The notes under the pieces: model-generated
What the model was told of the DNA's origin: nothing
Seen by the model: only the letters and a program-made list of their open reading frames with translations
The model's database searches: none
Position numbers and translations under genes: made by a program
Assembly (NCBI RefSeq): GCF_030272615.1
Contig: NC_081414.1
Coordinates: forward strand, 780,866,119 to 780,930,118
Origin: Cryptomeria japonica
Taxonomy: Eukaryota; Streptophyta; Pinopsida; Cupressales; Cupressaceae
Direction: 5' to 3'
DNA length: 64,000 nt
Part shown: piece after piece, positions 37,811 to 49,300 of the stretch
Position numbering within the stretch: the first letter of the stretch is position 1
Layout: each line of letters opens with the position of its first letter

Positions 37811-38599
37811 TGTTGTCATTCTACACTCAAATGAGAATGGTTGATGTTGTCATTGATGGAAACCAACTGGTAATAGGTTCTACATGTTCACCAGCAACAT
37901 CGACATCATCTATCAGCACCGACGGGCACATTCACCAGCATCCAGATTACACTGGCAATAAAGTATACCGGCACTTAGGCCGACATGAGACAAAGTTTTG
38001 TTTATATGAATTATATTATAATGTAATTAACTTTTGTAAGCTGACATGATGTATTGTAAAGAATCATATATGTATGAGATCTAATAAGTCATTTTTGTAA
38101 TAGGATAGAGAGGAAATTATGTAATAATATTATATAGAAGACAACAAAAGGTTTTTTCGTTAAGGTATCTGACTGAGCTTAAACCGATACTGAACCAAGC
38201 ATTATAGATGCTATTTTGAGTAGTACATTATCTTGGATTTAATTATCTATATTGTAGTCGGTGAGACTCTTTCATTGAGCAATGCGCTCTAGGTTGTTGG
38301 CCTTCCTACATGTGCAGGCCCCTATTGTAAGTAATATTTATTCATATTAGCCAGTGAGTAAATATCGTGGGTCACAAATCCAACCGAGGTTTTTCCCTTA
38401 CCGGGTTTCCTCGCCAAAAAATGTTGTGTTATGGTGTGCATTTATGTTGTCTCTATTATTTCTGTTTGCTGCCATATTTATTGTTTACCGGCACATTAAT
38501 TTGGGTTACAAAGTTATAAATAAGTTTAAATATTCAATTAACTAGTTAGGCACCGATTCACCCCCCTCCCCCCCTCTCTCAGTGTCTTTGCATCTAACA
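37811..38599 (+). repeat. 3' LTR
   Basis: 789 bp, partner of 32113-32854; preceded by the polypurine tract CCAAAGGGAGATTT and followed by TTAAT. Confidence 0.92.
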
Positions 38600-38639
38600 T
38601 TAATTAGGGTGCTAAGCATATAGGCATGTACTTCTACAC

Positions 38640-40436
38640 CCTTAAGATCTACTAGAACATATTTTCCTAAATAAGTTATTGCATCTTTCTAAGCACCAAC
38701 CAAAGTATCCATTCGGGGACTGATTATACTCCTCAATTCACCTACTCTGCCTATTAACCTCTCCTTCTTTGTTCTCAAGTTGTTGATCTTATTTGTTAGA
38801 TTCATGATTTGGACTTCTAAACTACTAGCAAAACTTGAAAGAGGAGCCAAAGATTGTGAAATTGTAGCTAACTACCCTTCATATTCCTTTCTCTTTTTGT
38901 CAATGCCTATTGTAAATTTGGATAAAATGAGACGTGACTTAAAGATTTAACCACTTTCATCTAATGCATCCTGAATACTTTTTATCATAGATTTTAAAAC
39001 TTCCCTATCAACCTCAATTATTTTTAAAAATACTTCAAGTCTCATCTCATTAAATTTGTTCAAAACTTTTATATCTGCTAGTTTCTCTAATGATACAAAA
39101 TCTAATTCATCTTTGTTTAACATACCCCTAAGCTTGTCAAAGGGTGTATCACTAGAATCCTGTGTAAGATTAGGCAAAATTTTCTCCAAAACTATGGTTG
39201 CGATAGATATAACCTCTTTTTCTTCAAATGCAAACTTAAGTAAGTCCTCACATGCCTTTATTTGTGCAAGGGTGGCTAATTTAAGTGCTTGAAGAGGGGA
39301 CAAAGTACTCAAGTTTACCAAACCATGAGAAAATTCATCCTCATCATCTACAATCTTCTTTCCTTTGTCAAAAATAGTGGCTTTTGTCAGGGTCACTCAA
39401 GCCTTATTAGTCTTCTCTTCATCCTTCTCCTTCACAACTTTTGTACTTACATCTTTTTCTCCTCTATCACTCTCAGCTTCACCCTTTCTTCCATCACCCA
39501 TCTCCCTAGCTATAATCTTTGCAATGTTTTCTATCTATAGAGGATCTTGCATAGCTTCACCAGAGTTGTCAACTACTTGATTATCAGTTGTATCATCTAC
39601 AGGTTCATGTCCAATTGGATCATTTTGTATAGATGGTTGATCCTGAGAAACTTCTATCTATATATGAACTACCAGAGAGTATGTTCACTTGGTTGTCCTT
39701 CCAGTGGGGAGTCATGAATCTCTAGATTAACTTGATAGTTATTTTAGATTTAAAAATTCTCCTCAAAATACCCTTTGTATCAATACTATTTCATCGACTC
39801 TTCCAAACATTAGTTTATTTACACTGTTCTTTCTCTAGAAGTTTTCCTTAGCAAGTCCCAAAATTATTGGTATTTCATTTTTTTCATATTAGAACACAAC
39901 TTTAATAAGGTAAGTTCTTTTAACTTCTCATCTTCTAAACTAGTTGTGTGTCTCCGAGCATACAAAATATCATATAACTCTTTCATGATTATGGATGATA
40001 TCTCAATCAATTCATTGTGAAAATAATTCATATTATGTACAACTACTTCTTCAATAGCTCTCTAAACCTTTTCAGTAGAATGATAATAATATACATAAAG
40101 GTTCATCAAATTACCTTCATTAATTATTATGTCTATATTTTTTTGTAATGGAAGCACAATAGTGTAGGAACCTTCAATCTTACTAGTTTTGAGAGCTTCA
40201 TTTATCTCAAATTTCTTCTTGCCCGCTCTTGTTCTACTAGATTGCTCTCCTTGTGTTTTAGCTTTTTTGGCAAATAGTGCATCACCAAATAAAGGTTTTC
40301 TGGCTACTCTAGCAAATGCAATAGTTTTCTTAACCTCTCTGACCTCTTCATTTGATTCAGTTTCCTCCTTTGTTGCTACATACTTCCTTGTAGACTTTTC
40401 TTTCTTCTTGTTTTCTACTCCACCAGTTGATGTTGA
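38640..40436 (-). pseudogene. Homologue of the large unknown ORF, minus strand
   Basis: Two open stretches (within 40613-40062 and 39396-38947) and the DNA between them belong to one decayed frame. Near 40130-39960 it shows I..INEGN, YYYHSTEKV, LIE...LYDILYARR at the same spacing as ITQDGN, YYHFFKDSDKE, LIEVVHDLPNDLYLRLEAKR of the plus-strand copy. Its C-terminus (about 38850-38740) shows INNLRTKKERL, VGELRSIISPRMD matching IENLEKEKGRI, ARELKRKIGPRLD. The two have diverged far beyond the LTR divergence, so they represent different families. The N-terminal half is absent because the copia element at 40437 cuts it. Confidence 0.65.
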
Positions 40437-41637
40437 TGTTAGTAGTATCCAAGAAGGAAGAATGAGAGGGGGGGTTGAATCAATCTTTACTGGAATATCA
40501 AACTTAATCACAAAATAAAAATATGATAAACTATAGTAACAACAAAGATAAGAAAATTGAGAGCACAACACATAAGATTTTGACATGGAAAACATAGTTA
40601 AGGGAAAAGCCATGAAGGGAACCTACCCACAATAAGATGATACTCTACAGTAGTATGTGAAAATATTACAATGGGGAATGCACATGCATTCAGTCACACT
40701 ACCTAGATATCACTGCTCAAAAGATAATTTCTAGGAAGGCTACAACCCTTAGGGAAGTATCACCGACTTACAATAAGATTTAGACTAGAATCCAAAAGAA
40801 ATGAATTGAAAGAATAGCATCTCCAAATGCCTCATTATAGTTCCGCTTAAGAACAAATGTCTTCTCTGCAACACCAAACTCCAAACAACACTTCACCTAA
40901 GGATAAATCTCCTGTTCATACATGAACCTCTCTATGATAATATAGACACAATATTGACACCTAAATTACATGAACATATCACTTATACATACAATTCATC
41001 AACCTTGACAATAAGGTCAGATAAACCCTCAACCCTTAATTACAAAATTACATCACACGATATAAAAATTGACCATGATACCAATATAATGGTTTACATA
41101 GAATAACATGGACCTATATCAAATTCCCAAATGCTCAACTCCACTGGAAATCACACCAAGATCAACTCCAATAGGCTACACCACCAAGAAAACCCGCATA
41201 ATATGAAAATCATCACCAATTCATAGAAACAACCAAAAACTCGCACAATGATCAATGCGGATCACCAAATTAAGTAGGACATGACTACGAAAAACCAAAA
41301 AGAACATTACAATCATCAAAAACAATTGCACCAACACCACTTATCAAATCTTCATCGATCAATATCTGAATGCTCAAGAACACAATCAATTAGAAACACA
41401 AGATACTCAAGACCATCCTAAGGAATATCCCAAAAAATCATCACAAGATCTAATTACACCAAAATACACCAAAGGAAATACTGAATTCTACAAAACAATG
41501 ATGAGCAAAATAACACTCCAAACCAGATCATAAGATCTTCCCAATCTGCAATCACTGAAGCAATACATAGAAATATGTTGACATCAATGACAACAACACA
41601 TCCTATTAGAAAAAATGATAAAAATTATCTTAAACTA
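40437..41637 (-). repeat. Copia 3' LTR
   Basis: About 1,201 bp, sharing the GAGAGGGGGGG, CACACTACCTAGA and GGAATGCACATGCATTC blocks with the LTRs at 30239 and 30681. The inner end is set by the adjacent polypurine-tract complement, plus or minus a few bases. Confidence 0.75.
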
Positions 41638-41762
41638 TCTCCCTTTGGCATTAATGGCAATATATGAATGTGAAAAGCAATAAATTCAAAGAAAGAAGAT
41701 ATCTCCAGCAAACTCCCCCTAAGATCAGGACACATAAAGCATTTTTCACATGATCTCACTAT

Positions 41763-42726
41763 TGTCAATTGATAGACATCCAATGATTTATGGTTTAGGG
41801 TTTTCATTGATGGTAACTCTTCTTGGAGATTTGATCTGCGGGTCGTAATTATTCTTATTCAGAAGCAAGTACTAATCAGTAGCTAGTTTACTAGTAAATC
41901 AGGATTATTCTAGTGCCATTTTGGTCCGAAAAGATTTTTGGTTATTGCAGTGATTTTGGTGACAAAGTTTGAGGTGAAAATTATGAGGCCAACAATGGTG
42001 AATCATTTTGGAAAATTGTTTTGGTTAGGTGATACATTTTGTTAGAAATTGAAGCCAACTTGAAGCTACACATTACATTTTTTATAACTGAGTTGGAAGA
42101 GATTATTTTTCATATGACTGGATATCTAAGATTAAAATGGTGATTAGTTTTTGGTACATTAGTGGTGCTATGATTTGTTTTGGTGCAATTGAGCACATTT
42201 TCACATGCACATTTGATTCCTTGGTGATCCGGTAATTGACTGAGACAAAAATAGAGCATATAGCAGAGCGAGTAAAGTCAGAGATCTTGTGCTTATCTAG
42301 AACTCATTCTTGCATTATTAGATGCTATTCCAAAGTTATTTAATTTTATTTCCTCATTATTATTAAATTATAATCCAGTGAGACGTCCCTGAAGGTTGTA
42401 GCCTTTCGATTCATTGTAATTGAGCAGTGAGCTCTAGGCAGTGAGCTAGAATGCAACTGCATTCCCAATATATGTAATATTTATGTACTCCTGGCTATAG
42501 TATATGAATATTATGGGTTTTAGCCTCACTGTGGTTTTTCTCTTTCCGGATTTCCACGTAAAAATTATAGTGTTGTAGATATGTGTTTTATTCACTTCTT
42601 GCTTATGTTATTTACTATTATACATTGCTTATTGCTATTTGATGGATAAAGAATAAGTTTTTGAGTTTGACCTTTGGTAGAACACTGATTCACGCTCCCC
42701 CTTCTTAGTGTTCCTTGATTCAAAAA
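41763..42726 (+). repeat. 5' LTR
   Basis: About 964 bp, ending two bases before the primer-binding site; contains GTGGTTTTTCTCTTTCCGG and CTCCCCCTTCTTAGTGTTCC, blocks shared with the other plus-strand LTRs here. Confidence 0.85.
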
Positions 42727-42728
42727 AT

Positions 42729-42740
42729 TGGTATCAGAGC
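42729..42740 (+). other. Primer-binding site (initiator tRNA-Met type)
   Basis: TGGTATCAGAGC directly after the 5' LTR. Confidence 0.9.
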
Positions 42741-42794
42741 CTAGTTCCTCTATGGAAGCTTAACCGCTTGAGGGAGGTCCAAAAGATTGATCCA

Positions 42795-43968
42795 ATGGAT
42801 TCTGGTTTTCAGAGACAATACAGTGTGGCACTTGAAGATCTTGATACACTAGAAATATGATCTACACCTTGAAGAAGAATCTGAATGTTGTTGATGACAT
42901 AATTAATGACTTGTAGGATCAAGCTAACATCTCTAGAGACAAGAGGAAGGAACTGGTGGATAAGTTGAAGGAGAAAGAAGAGAAGATCATGGAATACCAG
43001 GATAAAGTTGATGAAGTTAACAAGCTTGAAAGAGAGAATGTTGCTTTGAAGAAAGAGATACAATCCATTGTGATGAGGATAACTAAGGAGATTGAGGACC
43101 AGAAGAAGAATGAAGAAAATTGGGTACAATCATTGAAGGAAAGAGAAGATGAATGCTTTAGGCTTACCTATGAGAATGATCAACTGAAGCTTGAGTTGAC
43201 ATGAAGAAGAAATAATGGTCAAGAACTTCGAATATATATTGCTACATGGAGGGATTAACTTGCTACAGCTAATGAGTACAAAGACAAATTTAAAGCTATC
43301 TCAACAAGGCTTGATGAGATGTTGGAAAGTCAAAGACATGAAAAGGACATGAGAGGTCTAGGATTTCAGAAAGGTTCCTTTGGATCTGGACAAGGCAATG
43401 CAAAACCTAATCAGAAGAAGAAATAAAATCCTTTGGTAAGACAACCTAATACTTACAAATTCAATGGTATATTCTTTACTTGCAATAAGTTTGGTCATAT
43501 GGTGAATCAATGCAAAAGTAGGATAAATAATGGAATGAACAACATGAATAATTTTCCTACCTTTACCAGTCAGTGTTTTGTATGCAATAACTTTGGTCAC
43601 TAGGAAAATATGTGTAGAGCAGTAGTAAATAACTTCCAAAACAAGAGATGCTATGGCTATGGAATTTTTGAACATGTTTCTAACCTATACAGGACAAGAT
43701 AAAATCAGATGAACTTTAGACCTATGTAGAATAATGTTGTTTGTCATGCATGTAACAAAACCGATCACACTGCAAAGTACTGCAAAAGAAAGAATAGTGC
43801 TCTGGTAGAAAAGATTAAGTCATTTGAGAAAGGAAAAGTGAAATTAGAGGAGATAAAGGAGAAGAATGAGAAGACGTGGGTAAGAAAAGATGAATCCAGA
43901 GCTGACAATGGGTCTGGACCTAAATCTAGTGCAAGATCTTCATCTAGTAACCAGGGCTTTATACCTTA
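42795..43968 (+). pseudogene. Coiled-coil and zinc-knuckle protein (gag-like), decayed
   Basis: An ATG at 42795 opens MDSGFQRQYSVALEDLD. A frameshift and stops follow, then a coiled coil (42956-43204; KLKEKEEKIMEYQDK and KEIEDQKKNEENW) comparable to KDIEDKKKNEEDL of the 32926 protein. Downstream are four knuckle positions: CNKFGHMVNQC (its first cysteine read as T), CFVCNNFGH-stop-ENMC, a wrecked CYGYGIFEHVSNLY and CHACNKTDHTAKYC. A lysine- and serine-rich tail ends near 43968. No protease or polymerase follows before the 3' LTR. Confidence 0.78.
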
Positions 43969-44515
43969 GGGGGAGCTTTTCATGTACATTCTCAGAACCC
44001 CCTATTTAGTGGTCTGCAATTGATTCTGGAAGGTTACAGAAGGCTTTAACCATGAGTGCAAATGATATTCGAAAGTTCCTAAGAATATTTGGTGATCCAG
44101 TATGTGATTTCATGAAAATTATGATAACTGGTTGTTGCATTTATTACGGTGGAAAATTAGGTTTTCACATAATACAAGTACATTTATCATAGGTTTAGAT
44201 AAATTAAAGAGTGGGTGGGATAGTCACCTATGATTTTTTGAGACTACTTATGCTGATATATTCAAGTATTTACAAGTATCTTTGAATTTAAATTTTCATC
44301 CACACCCTATCTTTGGCATTATTGTCAAAGCGGGAGAGATAAGGTGAAAAATGTACAATGTAAATGGAGTGTATATATTTCTGCTGGGTTTTTGGGTTTT
44401 TGATCTAAGGGGGAGCCTTATAACTCTTTCATTCTTGATCCAGTGTACAATTTCTATAGGTTTCAACACTTAACCATTTTTCATAGGTGTTGCCATCAAT
44501 GCCAAAGGGGCAAAT

Positions 44516-45431
44516 TATCGGCAATTGACACTCATCTGGTGCTTTTCGATGCTTGATATATGGTTTATGGTTGTCATTGATGGAAGCTCTTCTTGGATAT
44601 TTGATCTGATGGTCATGATTTTTGTTATTCAGAAGTAAGTGCTAACTGGTAGCTAGTTAACCAATATTTTGGGATTATTCTAGTGTAGTTTTGGTCCAAA
44701 ATGATTTTTGGTGACAAAGTTCAAGGTGAAAATGATGAGGCTCACATTGGTAGAGAACTTTGGAAAATTGTTTTGGTCTAGTGATATATTTTGTTAGACA
44801 TTGAAGTCGACTTGGAGGAGATTATTTTTCATATGATCAGATATATAAGATTGAATTAATGATTAGTTTTTAGTGTATTAGTGGTGTGGTGATTTTGTTT
44901 GGTGCAATTGAGTGCAGTTTCAAGTGCACATTTGATTCTCAAGTGATTTGGTAACTGACTGAGACAAAAACAAAGCATATTGCAAAGCGAGTATAGTCAA
45001 AGATCTCGTGCTTACCCAAAACTCATTCTTGCACTGTTAGATGCTATTCTAGAGTTCTTTAATTATATTTACTCATTTTAATTATATTGTAAGTCAGTGA
45101 GACTTCCCTGAATGTTGTAGTCTTCTGAGTCATTATAATTGACTAGTGAGCTCTAGGCAATGATCTTGAATGTAAGTACATTTTCCACCTATGTAATATT
45201 TATGTACACCTGAGCATAGTATATGAATATTGTGGGTTCCATCCCCACCGTGGTTTTTTTCTTTCTGGGTTTCCACATAAAAATTCTAGTATTGTGGGTC
45301 GATAGTTTATTTATTGCTTGCTTATGTTCTTTACTGTTATGCATTTCTAACCAGTGGGTAAAGAATGAGTTTTTGAGTTTGATCTCTGACAGAACATGGA
45401 TTCACCCTCCTTTCAATGTTCCTTGATTCTA
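44516..45431 (+). repeat. 3' LTR
   Basis: Partner of 41763-42726; shorter mainly through a deletion in the first third (a TTATTGCAGTG segment and an ACACATTACATTT segment are absent). Confidence 0.83.
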
Positions 45432-45899
45432 ACTCTTTCTACCCCTTTGACAATAATGTCAAAGATCTAAAAATAGAAAACCAAATTTAATCTCCCCCTT
45501 TGAATATGATTCATGAATCTCAGAAACCTCTCCCCAAAACACAAACTACTCTAGTAGAGGAGAAACACCAACTCACCAATTTGGATTAAAAGATAAGATA
45601 GTGAAGTCAAACAGATTGATTCAATTTAATGTATCTAATTCTCACCAGGAGGTGTGGATACCCCTAACTTGTCTCTCAAATAGACAAATGTATTTGTAGG
45701 CAAAGGCTTGGTGAAAATATCAGCTATTTTTTACTTTGTAGCTACATACTCAAGCTTCACCTTCTCTTTACTAACTTTCTCTCTCAAGTAATGATACTTG
45801 ATTGACACATGCTTAGTCTTTTATTGTTGCACTAGATTATTTGACATGTCAATAGAACTAGAGTTATCATAATATATAATAGTAGGCTCATCATAAATA

Positions 45900-46263
45900 A
45901 CTCTAATATTTTCAACATTTTCTTCATCTAGACTACCTAAGTGTAATTACTAGAAGCAGCAATGTACTCAGCTTCAACAATAGATAAGGACACTAAATCT
46001 TGTTTCTTACTATCCCAAGAAACCAATTTATTTCCCAGAAAGAATGCTCCACCAATAGTTCTCTTTTGGTCATCAACATCACCAACCCAAACTGGATCAG
46101 TGTAGACGCATAACATGAAATAGTCATTCCTTGGATACCATAAACCGTAATCCATAGTTCCTTTCAGGTATCTAAATATGCTCTTCATAGCAGTGACATG
46201 ACTCTCTTTCGGATCAACTTGATATCTAGCAGCCATAAACACAACATGCATAATGTACGTCAT
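45900..46263 (-). pseudogene. Copia RNase H domain
   Basis: The open stretch 46263-45937 reads AMKSIFRYLKGTMDYGLWY, TDPVWVGDVDDQKRTIGGAFFLG and NKLVSWDSKKQ...SIVEAEYIAASS, the whole copia RNase H core. The usual catalytic aspartate in YTDADWAGD is retained as TD..WVGD. The C-terminus left of 45937 is broken. Confidence 0.88.
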
Positions 46264-46289
46264 AGTCTATGTAATATATAGCAGTCCAC

Positions 46290-47020
46290 CACCATAGATC
46301 TATACAAACTTTGATTAGCTTTCAAAGATTCATCTTTGCTAAAAAATTTAGAACCAGTCACCATAGGAGTTCCAATCGATTTCGAGTCATCTAACCTAAG
46401 TTTCTTCAACAATTCCTTCACATATTTAATTTGAGATATGAATATATCTTTTCCAATCTATCAAATTTGTAAACCTAGGAAACTTTTTTATCTCACCTAT
46501 CATAGACATCTCAAATTATTTCTGCATATCACCTGAAAAGATAATATTATCAACAAAGACTTCAACAATCAGGATGTTATCATTTTCTATCTTAAAGTAT
46601 AGATTACTATCAGCAACACCTTTACTAAATCCCAATTTCAACAAATATTTATCTAGTCTAGCATACCAGGCAAGCTAGGAACTTGCTTTAGTCCATAAAG
46701 AGCTTTCTTCAGTCTACATACCATGTCTAAATCATCTAACAATGAAAATCCATCAAGTTTCTCATTGTAGACTTCTTTCTCAAGATCACCATTCAAAAAG
46801 GTATATTTGACATCCATCTAATATACCTTGAAATATTTATAAGTAGCATAATAAAGCAACAATCTAACAACTTCAAGTCTGGCCACCGGTGAAAATTTAT
46901 CCTCATAATCTATTCCTTCTTTTTGAGAATATCCTTTACAAACCTGTCTAGCTTTATTTCTGACAACTTCACCAGCTTCATTCAATTGTTCCTGGATACC
47001 CATTTATTATCAATAATATT
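46290..47020 (-). pseudogene. Copia reverse transcriptase, decayed
   Basis: The N-terminal block [20 protein letters not shown] and [15 protein letters not shown] (47003-46818) is followed, past a stop, by FLNGDLEKEVYNEKLDGF and CRLKKALYGLKQ (about 46800-46690). The catalytic box near 46560 reads VFVDNIIFSGD instead of YVDDI, losing the second aspartate. Confidence 0.88.
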
Positions 47021-47239
47021 CTTATCCTTAGGTCTAGGCACAAGTTCCCAAGTATTATTATTTTCAATCAGATCTAGTTCTTCTTCCATATCTCTCATCG
47101 AATTTTCATCTTTTCAAGCTTCAATAACATCTTTAGGTTCAACTTTAGAAATAAATCACACTTCTTCAGCAACTAACCTTCTTCTAGTCATCACACCTTT
47201 GATCTTATCACCAAAAATCTTATTTTTAGGATGATTTAG

Positions 47240-48300
47240 TGTTACATACCTCAAAGTCTTCTAATTGTTCTGATTTTTCAGATTCTTGCACCTCATTACT
47301 AGCAGCAACAATATCCAGATTAACTATCACTATGAGATCAATCTTCTTAGAATCTTCAGTCTAAATAGGATCAAAATCAATATGTTGTCCATCATCATAA
47401 CCAAATTCACTGATCTCTTTCCAAGGTTCTCATCCACCTTCACATTTGCACTCTCCACCATCTTTCTCAATCTCTTGTTGTAGAACCTATTGGATTTACT
47501 CTTTGTTGAATATCCCAAGAAAATTCCTCCATCACTTCTATCATCAAACTTTCCTATATCCTCATCTCTCTTGATATAACATTTTCTACCAAATACTCTG
47601 AAATATATCATAGTAGGAACATGACCAAACCATATCACATAAGGGGTCTTACTAGTAGCACCTTTGATGTGAACTCTGTTGAATTTGCCAAAAACATTGC
47701 TAATAGATTCTCTCTATTAGATCTTTAGAACATTCCCTTTAATCTGCATAGTCCTTGCAACATCTAAGATAGTTCTACTCTTCCTTTCAACAACTCCATT
47801 TTGTTGATGAGTTCTAGGAGCAAATAATTGTCTTCTAATCCCATGCTTCTCATAGAATGAATTGAACTCACAAGAACAGTATTATCCACCTCTATCAGGT
47901 CTCAGACACTTCACCTTCAATCTAGACTCACTCTCAACCTTTGCTTTTAAAATCTTGAATTTGTCCAATTCTTCTGATTTCTCCTTCAAAAACACAACCC
48001 ACATCATCTTGGGATAATCATCAATTAGGAGAATAAAATATCTATCACCCTAGACATTTCTAACATTTGTAGGTCTACATAGGTCAATATGCACAAGATC
48101 TAGCAATGCATTTGATGTATACTATTTTCTCTATAAAGAAATCATTTTTTCTTACCCATCTGACATTCCTTACATACCGGATTAGTAGGCTTAACAATCT
48201 TAGGTAGATCTCTAATAGATTGTGTAGAGTAGATCTTAATCATTGGATCAAAATTTACATGACACATTCTCCTATGCCACAACCAACTCTCATCAACCTA
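47240..48300 (-). pseudogene. Copia integrase, decayed
   Basis: The C-terminal block 47638-47330 reads YFRVFGRKCYIKRDEDIGKF and DGGIFLGYSTKSK, a copia integrase tail. Around 47890-47780 the core shows remnants of the D-N-G-G-E and QQNGVVERK motifs (plus-strand CCATTTTGTTGATGAG is the complement of the latter). Near 48290-48150 the pre-integrase zinc region is recognisable by WHRRMCHVNFD-like sequence. Several stops and shifts. Confidence 0.75.
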
Positions 48301-48657
48301 ATAAATCAAACAAATTTTCTCACTAGCATTCAAATGAAAAATGTTACCTTTAGTCTTAGTTCCAGATGCAATTTCTATACTAGAGGCATTTAAGATCTTG
48401 CATTTTTTATCCCTGAATTGTAGATCAAAACCTTTATCAACCATCTGTCCAACACTCAAAACAATATGCTTCAAACCTTCAACATACAAGACATCATCAA
48501 TGTTATACTCACTATAAATAGAAATAGAACCTCTCCTGCAGATTACACAAGCTTTGTCATCTCCAAATTTAACTATTCCACCATCATACCTTTCCATACT
48601 CAAAAAATTGCTTTTATTACTGGTCATATGATGTGAACAACCACAGTAAATTACCAT
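48298..48657 (-). pseudogene. Copia protease region
   Basis: A 119-codon open stretch starting VIYCGCSHHMTSNKSNFLSM. Copia proteases normally have VDSGCSxHMT; here the catalytic aspartate-serine pair is tyrosine-cysteine, so the enzyme is dead. FGDDKAC, DVLYVEGLKHIVLSVGQM and FRDKKCKIL follow as expected. Confidence 0.85.
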
Positions 48658-48789
48658 TCATCTTTCTCTTCAACCTTTGCAGCTAAAGATTTCTCCTCAA
48701 TAGTATAACTAGTGGAATCAATAAGTACAGGTCCAACATCCTTAATGGAAAGGAATATTACTTAATCTCCTTCTGATTCTTCATCTGTA

Positions 48790-49300
48790 ATACCTTTGTG
48801 TGCAACATAATATTAGTTCTTATAATTTCTATACTTTCGGTTAGGCTTTTAAAGCTTATCATACTTCTCATGCTTTTCATATCTATCATTCTTATCATGC
48901 TTAGCAAACTTATCATGCCCATCATACTTAGCCATTCTCTCCGAACATCTAGAAGAAAAATGTCCTATTTTATTATAAGAAATATTTCAAATGTAACTTT
49001 GCATCATACTTACCAACTCCTTTAGGCAATCTTCCTACAATCAATGCTTCAAGTTCATCTAGCTCTCTTTCTTTCTCTTTCATCCAATCATATCCTTGGT
49101 CTTGTTCCCTACCTTGTTGTAATCCTTGATTGCAATCAACTCATCATCATCGGGATTTATTCATTCCCAATCATCATCCTTAATCTCTCATTGCTTTCCC
49201 TCTTGACTAGGGAAACATTAGGCCTATCCCAGGGTCTTCTTCCATCATTCATATCTCTTGTACATTTTGTACATAGGTATCAATGTACATAGTTGTGTGT
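48790..49300 (-). pseudogene. Copia gag C-terminus with zinc knuckle
   Basis: Near 48990-48940 the minus strand reads NISYNKIGHFSSRC, a CxxCxxxGHxxxxC knuckle with its first two cysteines lost, then a charged tail with a repeated D/H/K pattern (KHDKNDRYEKHEKYDKL). Upstream (49120-49030) is MKEKERELDELEALIVGRLP. The knuckle resembles those of the two non-autonomous elements (NKIGH, NKFGH). N-terminal gag fades out near 49300. Confidence 0.65.

Larger units (their letters stand above)
32113..38599 (+). mobile_element. Non-autonomous LTR element with zinc-knuckle ORF and large unknown ORF, no polymerase
   Basis: LTRs are 32113-32854 and 37811-38599, both beginning TGTTG(G/T)CATTCTACACTC; the right one ends TCTAACA. 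A perfect 5-bp duplication TTAAT flanks the element (32108-32112 and 38600-38604). TGGTATCAGAGC (32857-32868) is the primer-binding site and CCAAAGGGAGATTT just before 37811 the polypurine tract. Inside are a coiled-coil and zinc-knuckle ORF and then a decayed ORF of about 1,050 codons. No protease, integrase, reverse transcriptase or RNase H motif is visible, so it needed another element's enzymes. Confidence 0.92.
30681..40436 (-). mobile_element. Non-autonomous LTR element carrying an unknown ORF; split by two later insertions
   Basis: The 3' LTR is 30681-31816 (TGTTGGAATC...CTAACA). Directly right, ATCTCCTCCTTTGACATTG is the complement of a polypurine tract of the same type as its neighbours. 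Internal sequence runs 31817-32112, is interrupted by the 32113-38599 element (duplication TTAAT), resumes at 38605 and is cut at 40436 by the copia element beginning at 40437. Its 5' LTR would lie beyond that insertion and is not identified. The only coding trace is a homologue of the unknown ORF of the 32113-38599 element. Confidence 0.72.
41763..45431 (+). mobile_element. Short non-autonomous LTR element with zinc-knuckle ORF
   Basis: The LTRs are about 41763-42726 and 44516-45431, sharing TTTATGGTT..CATTGATGG.AGCTCTTCTTGGA and many further blocks. TGGTATCAGAGC at 42729-42740 is the primer-binding site; GCCAAAGGGGCAAAT before 44516 is the polypurine tract. The flanks ACTAT and ACTCT agree at four of five bases, a possible decayed duplication; the right end is uncertain by about 3 bases. 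The 1.8-kb interior encodes only a coiled-coil and zinc-knuckle protein. It lies between polypurine tract and RNase H of the copia element. Confidence 0.85.
40437..49300 (-). mobile_element. Ty1/copia element, 5' LTR missing, split by a nested element
   Basis: The 3' LTR is 40437-41637 (TGTTAGTAGTATCC...), followed by TCTCCCTTTGGCATTAATGG, the complement of the polypurine tract. Internal DNA runs 41638-41762, is broken by the element at 41763 to about 45431, and resumes with RNase H, reverse transcriptase, integrase, protease and gag (45432 to about 49300) on the minus strand. The LTR start lies in the unknown ORF of the older element. No 5' LTR is seen; a different element occupies the DNA right of about 49300. 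Confidence 0.82.
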
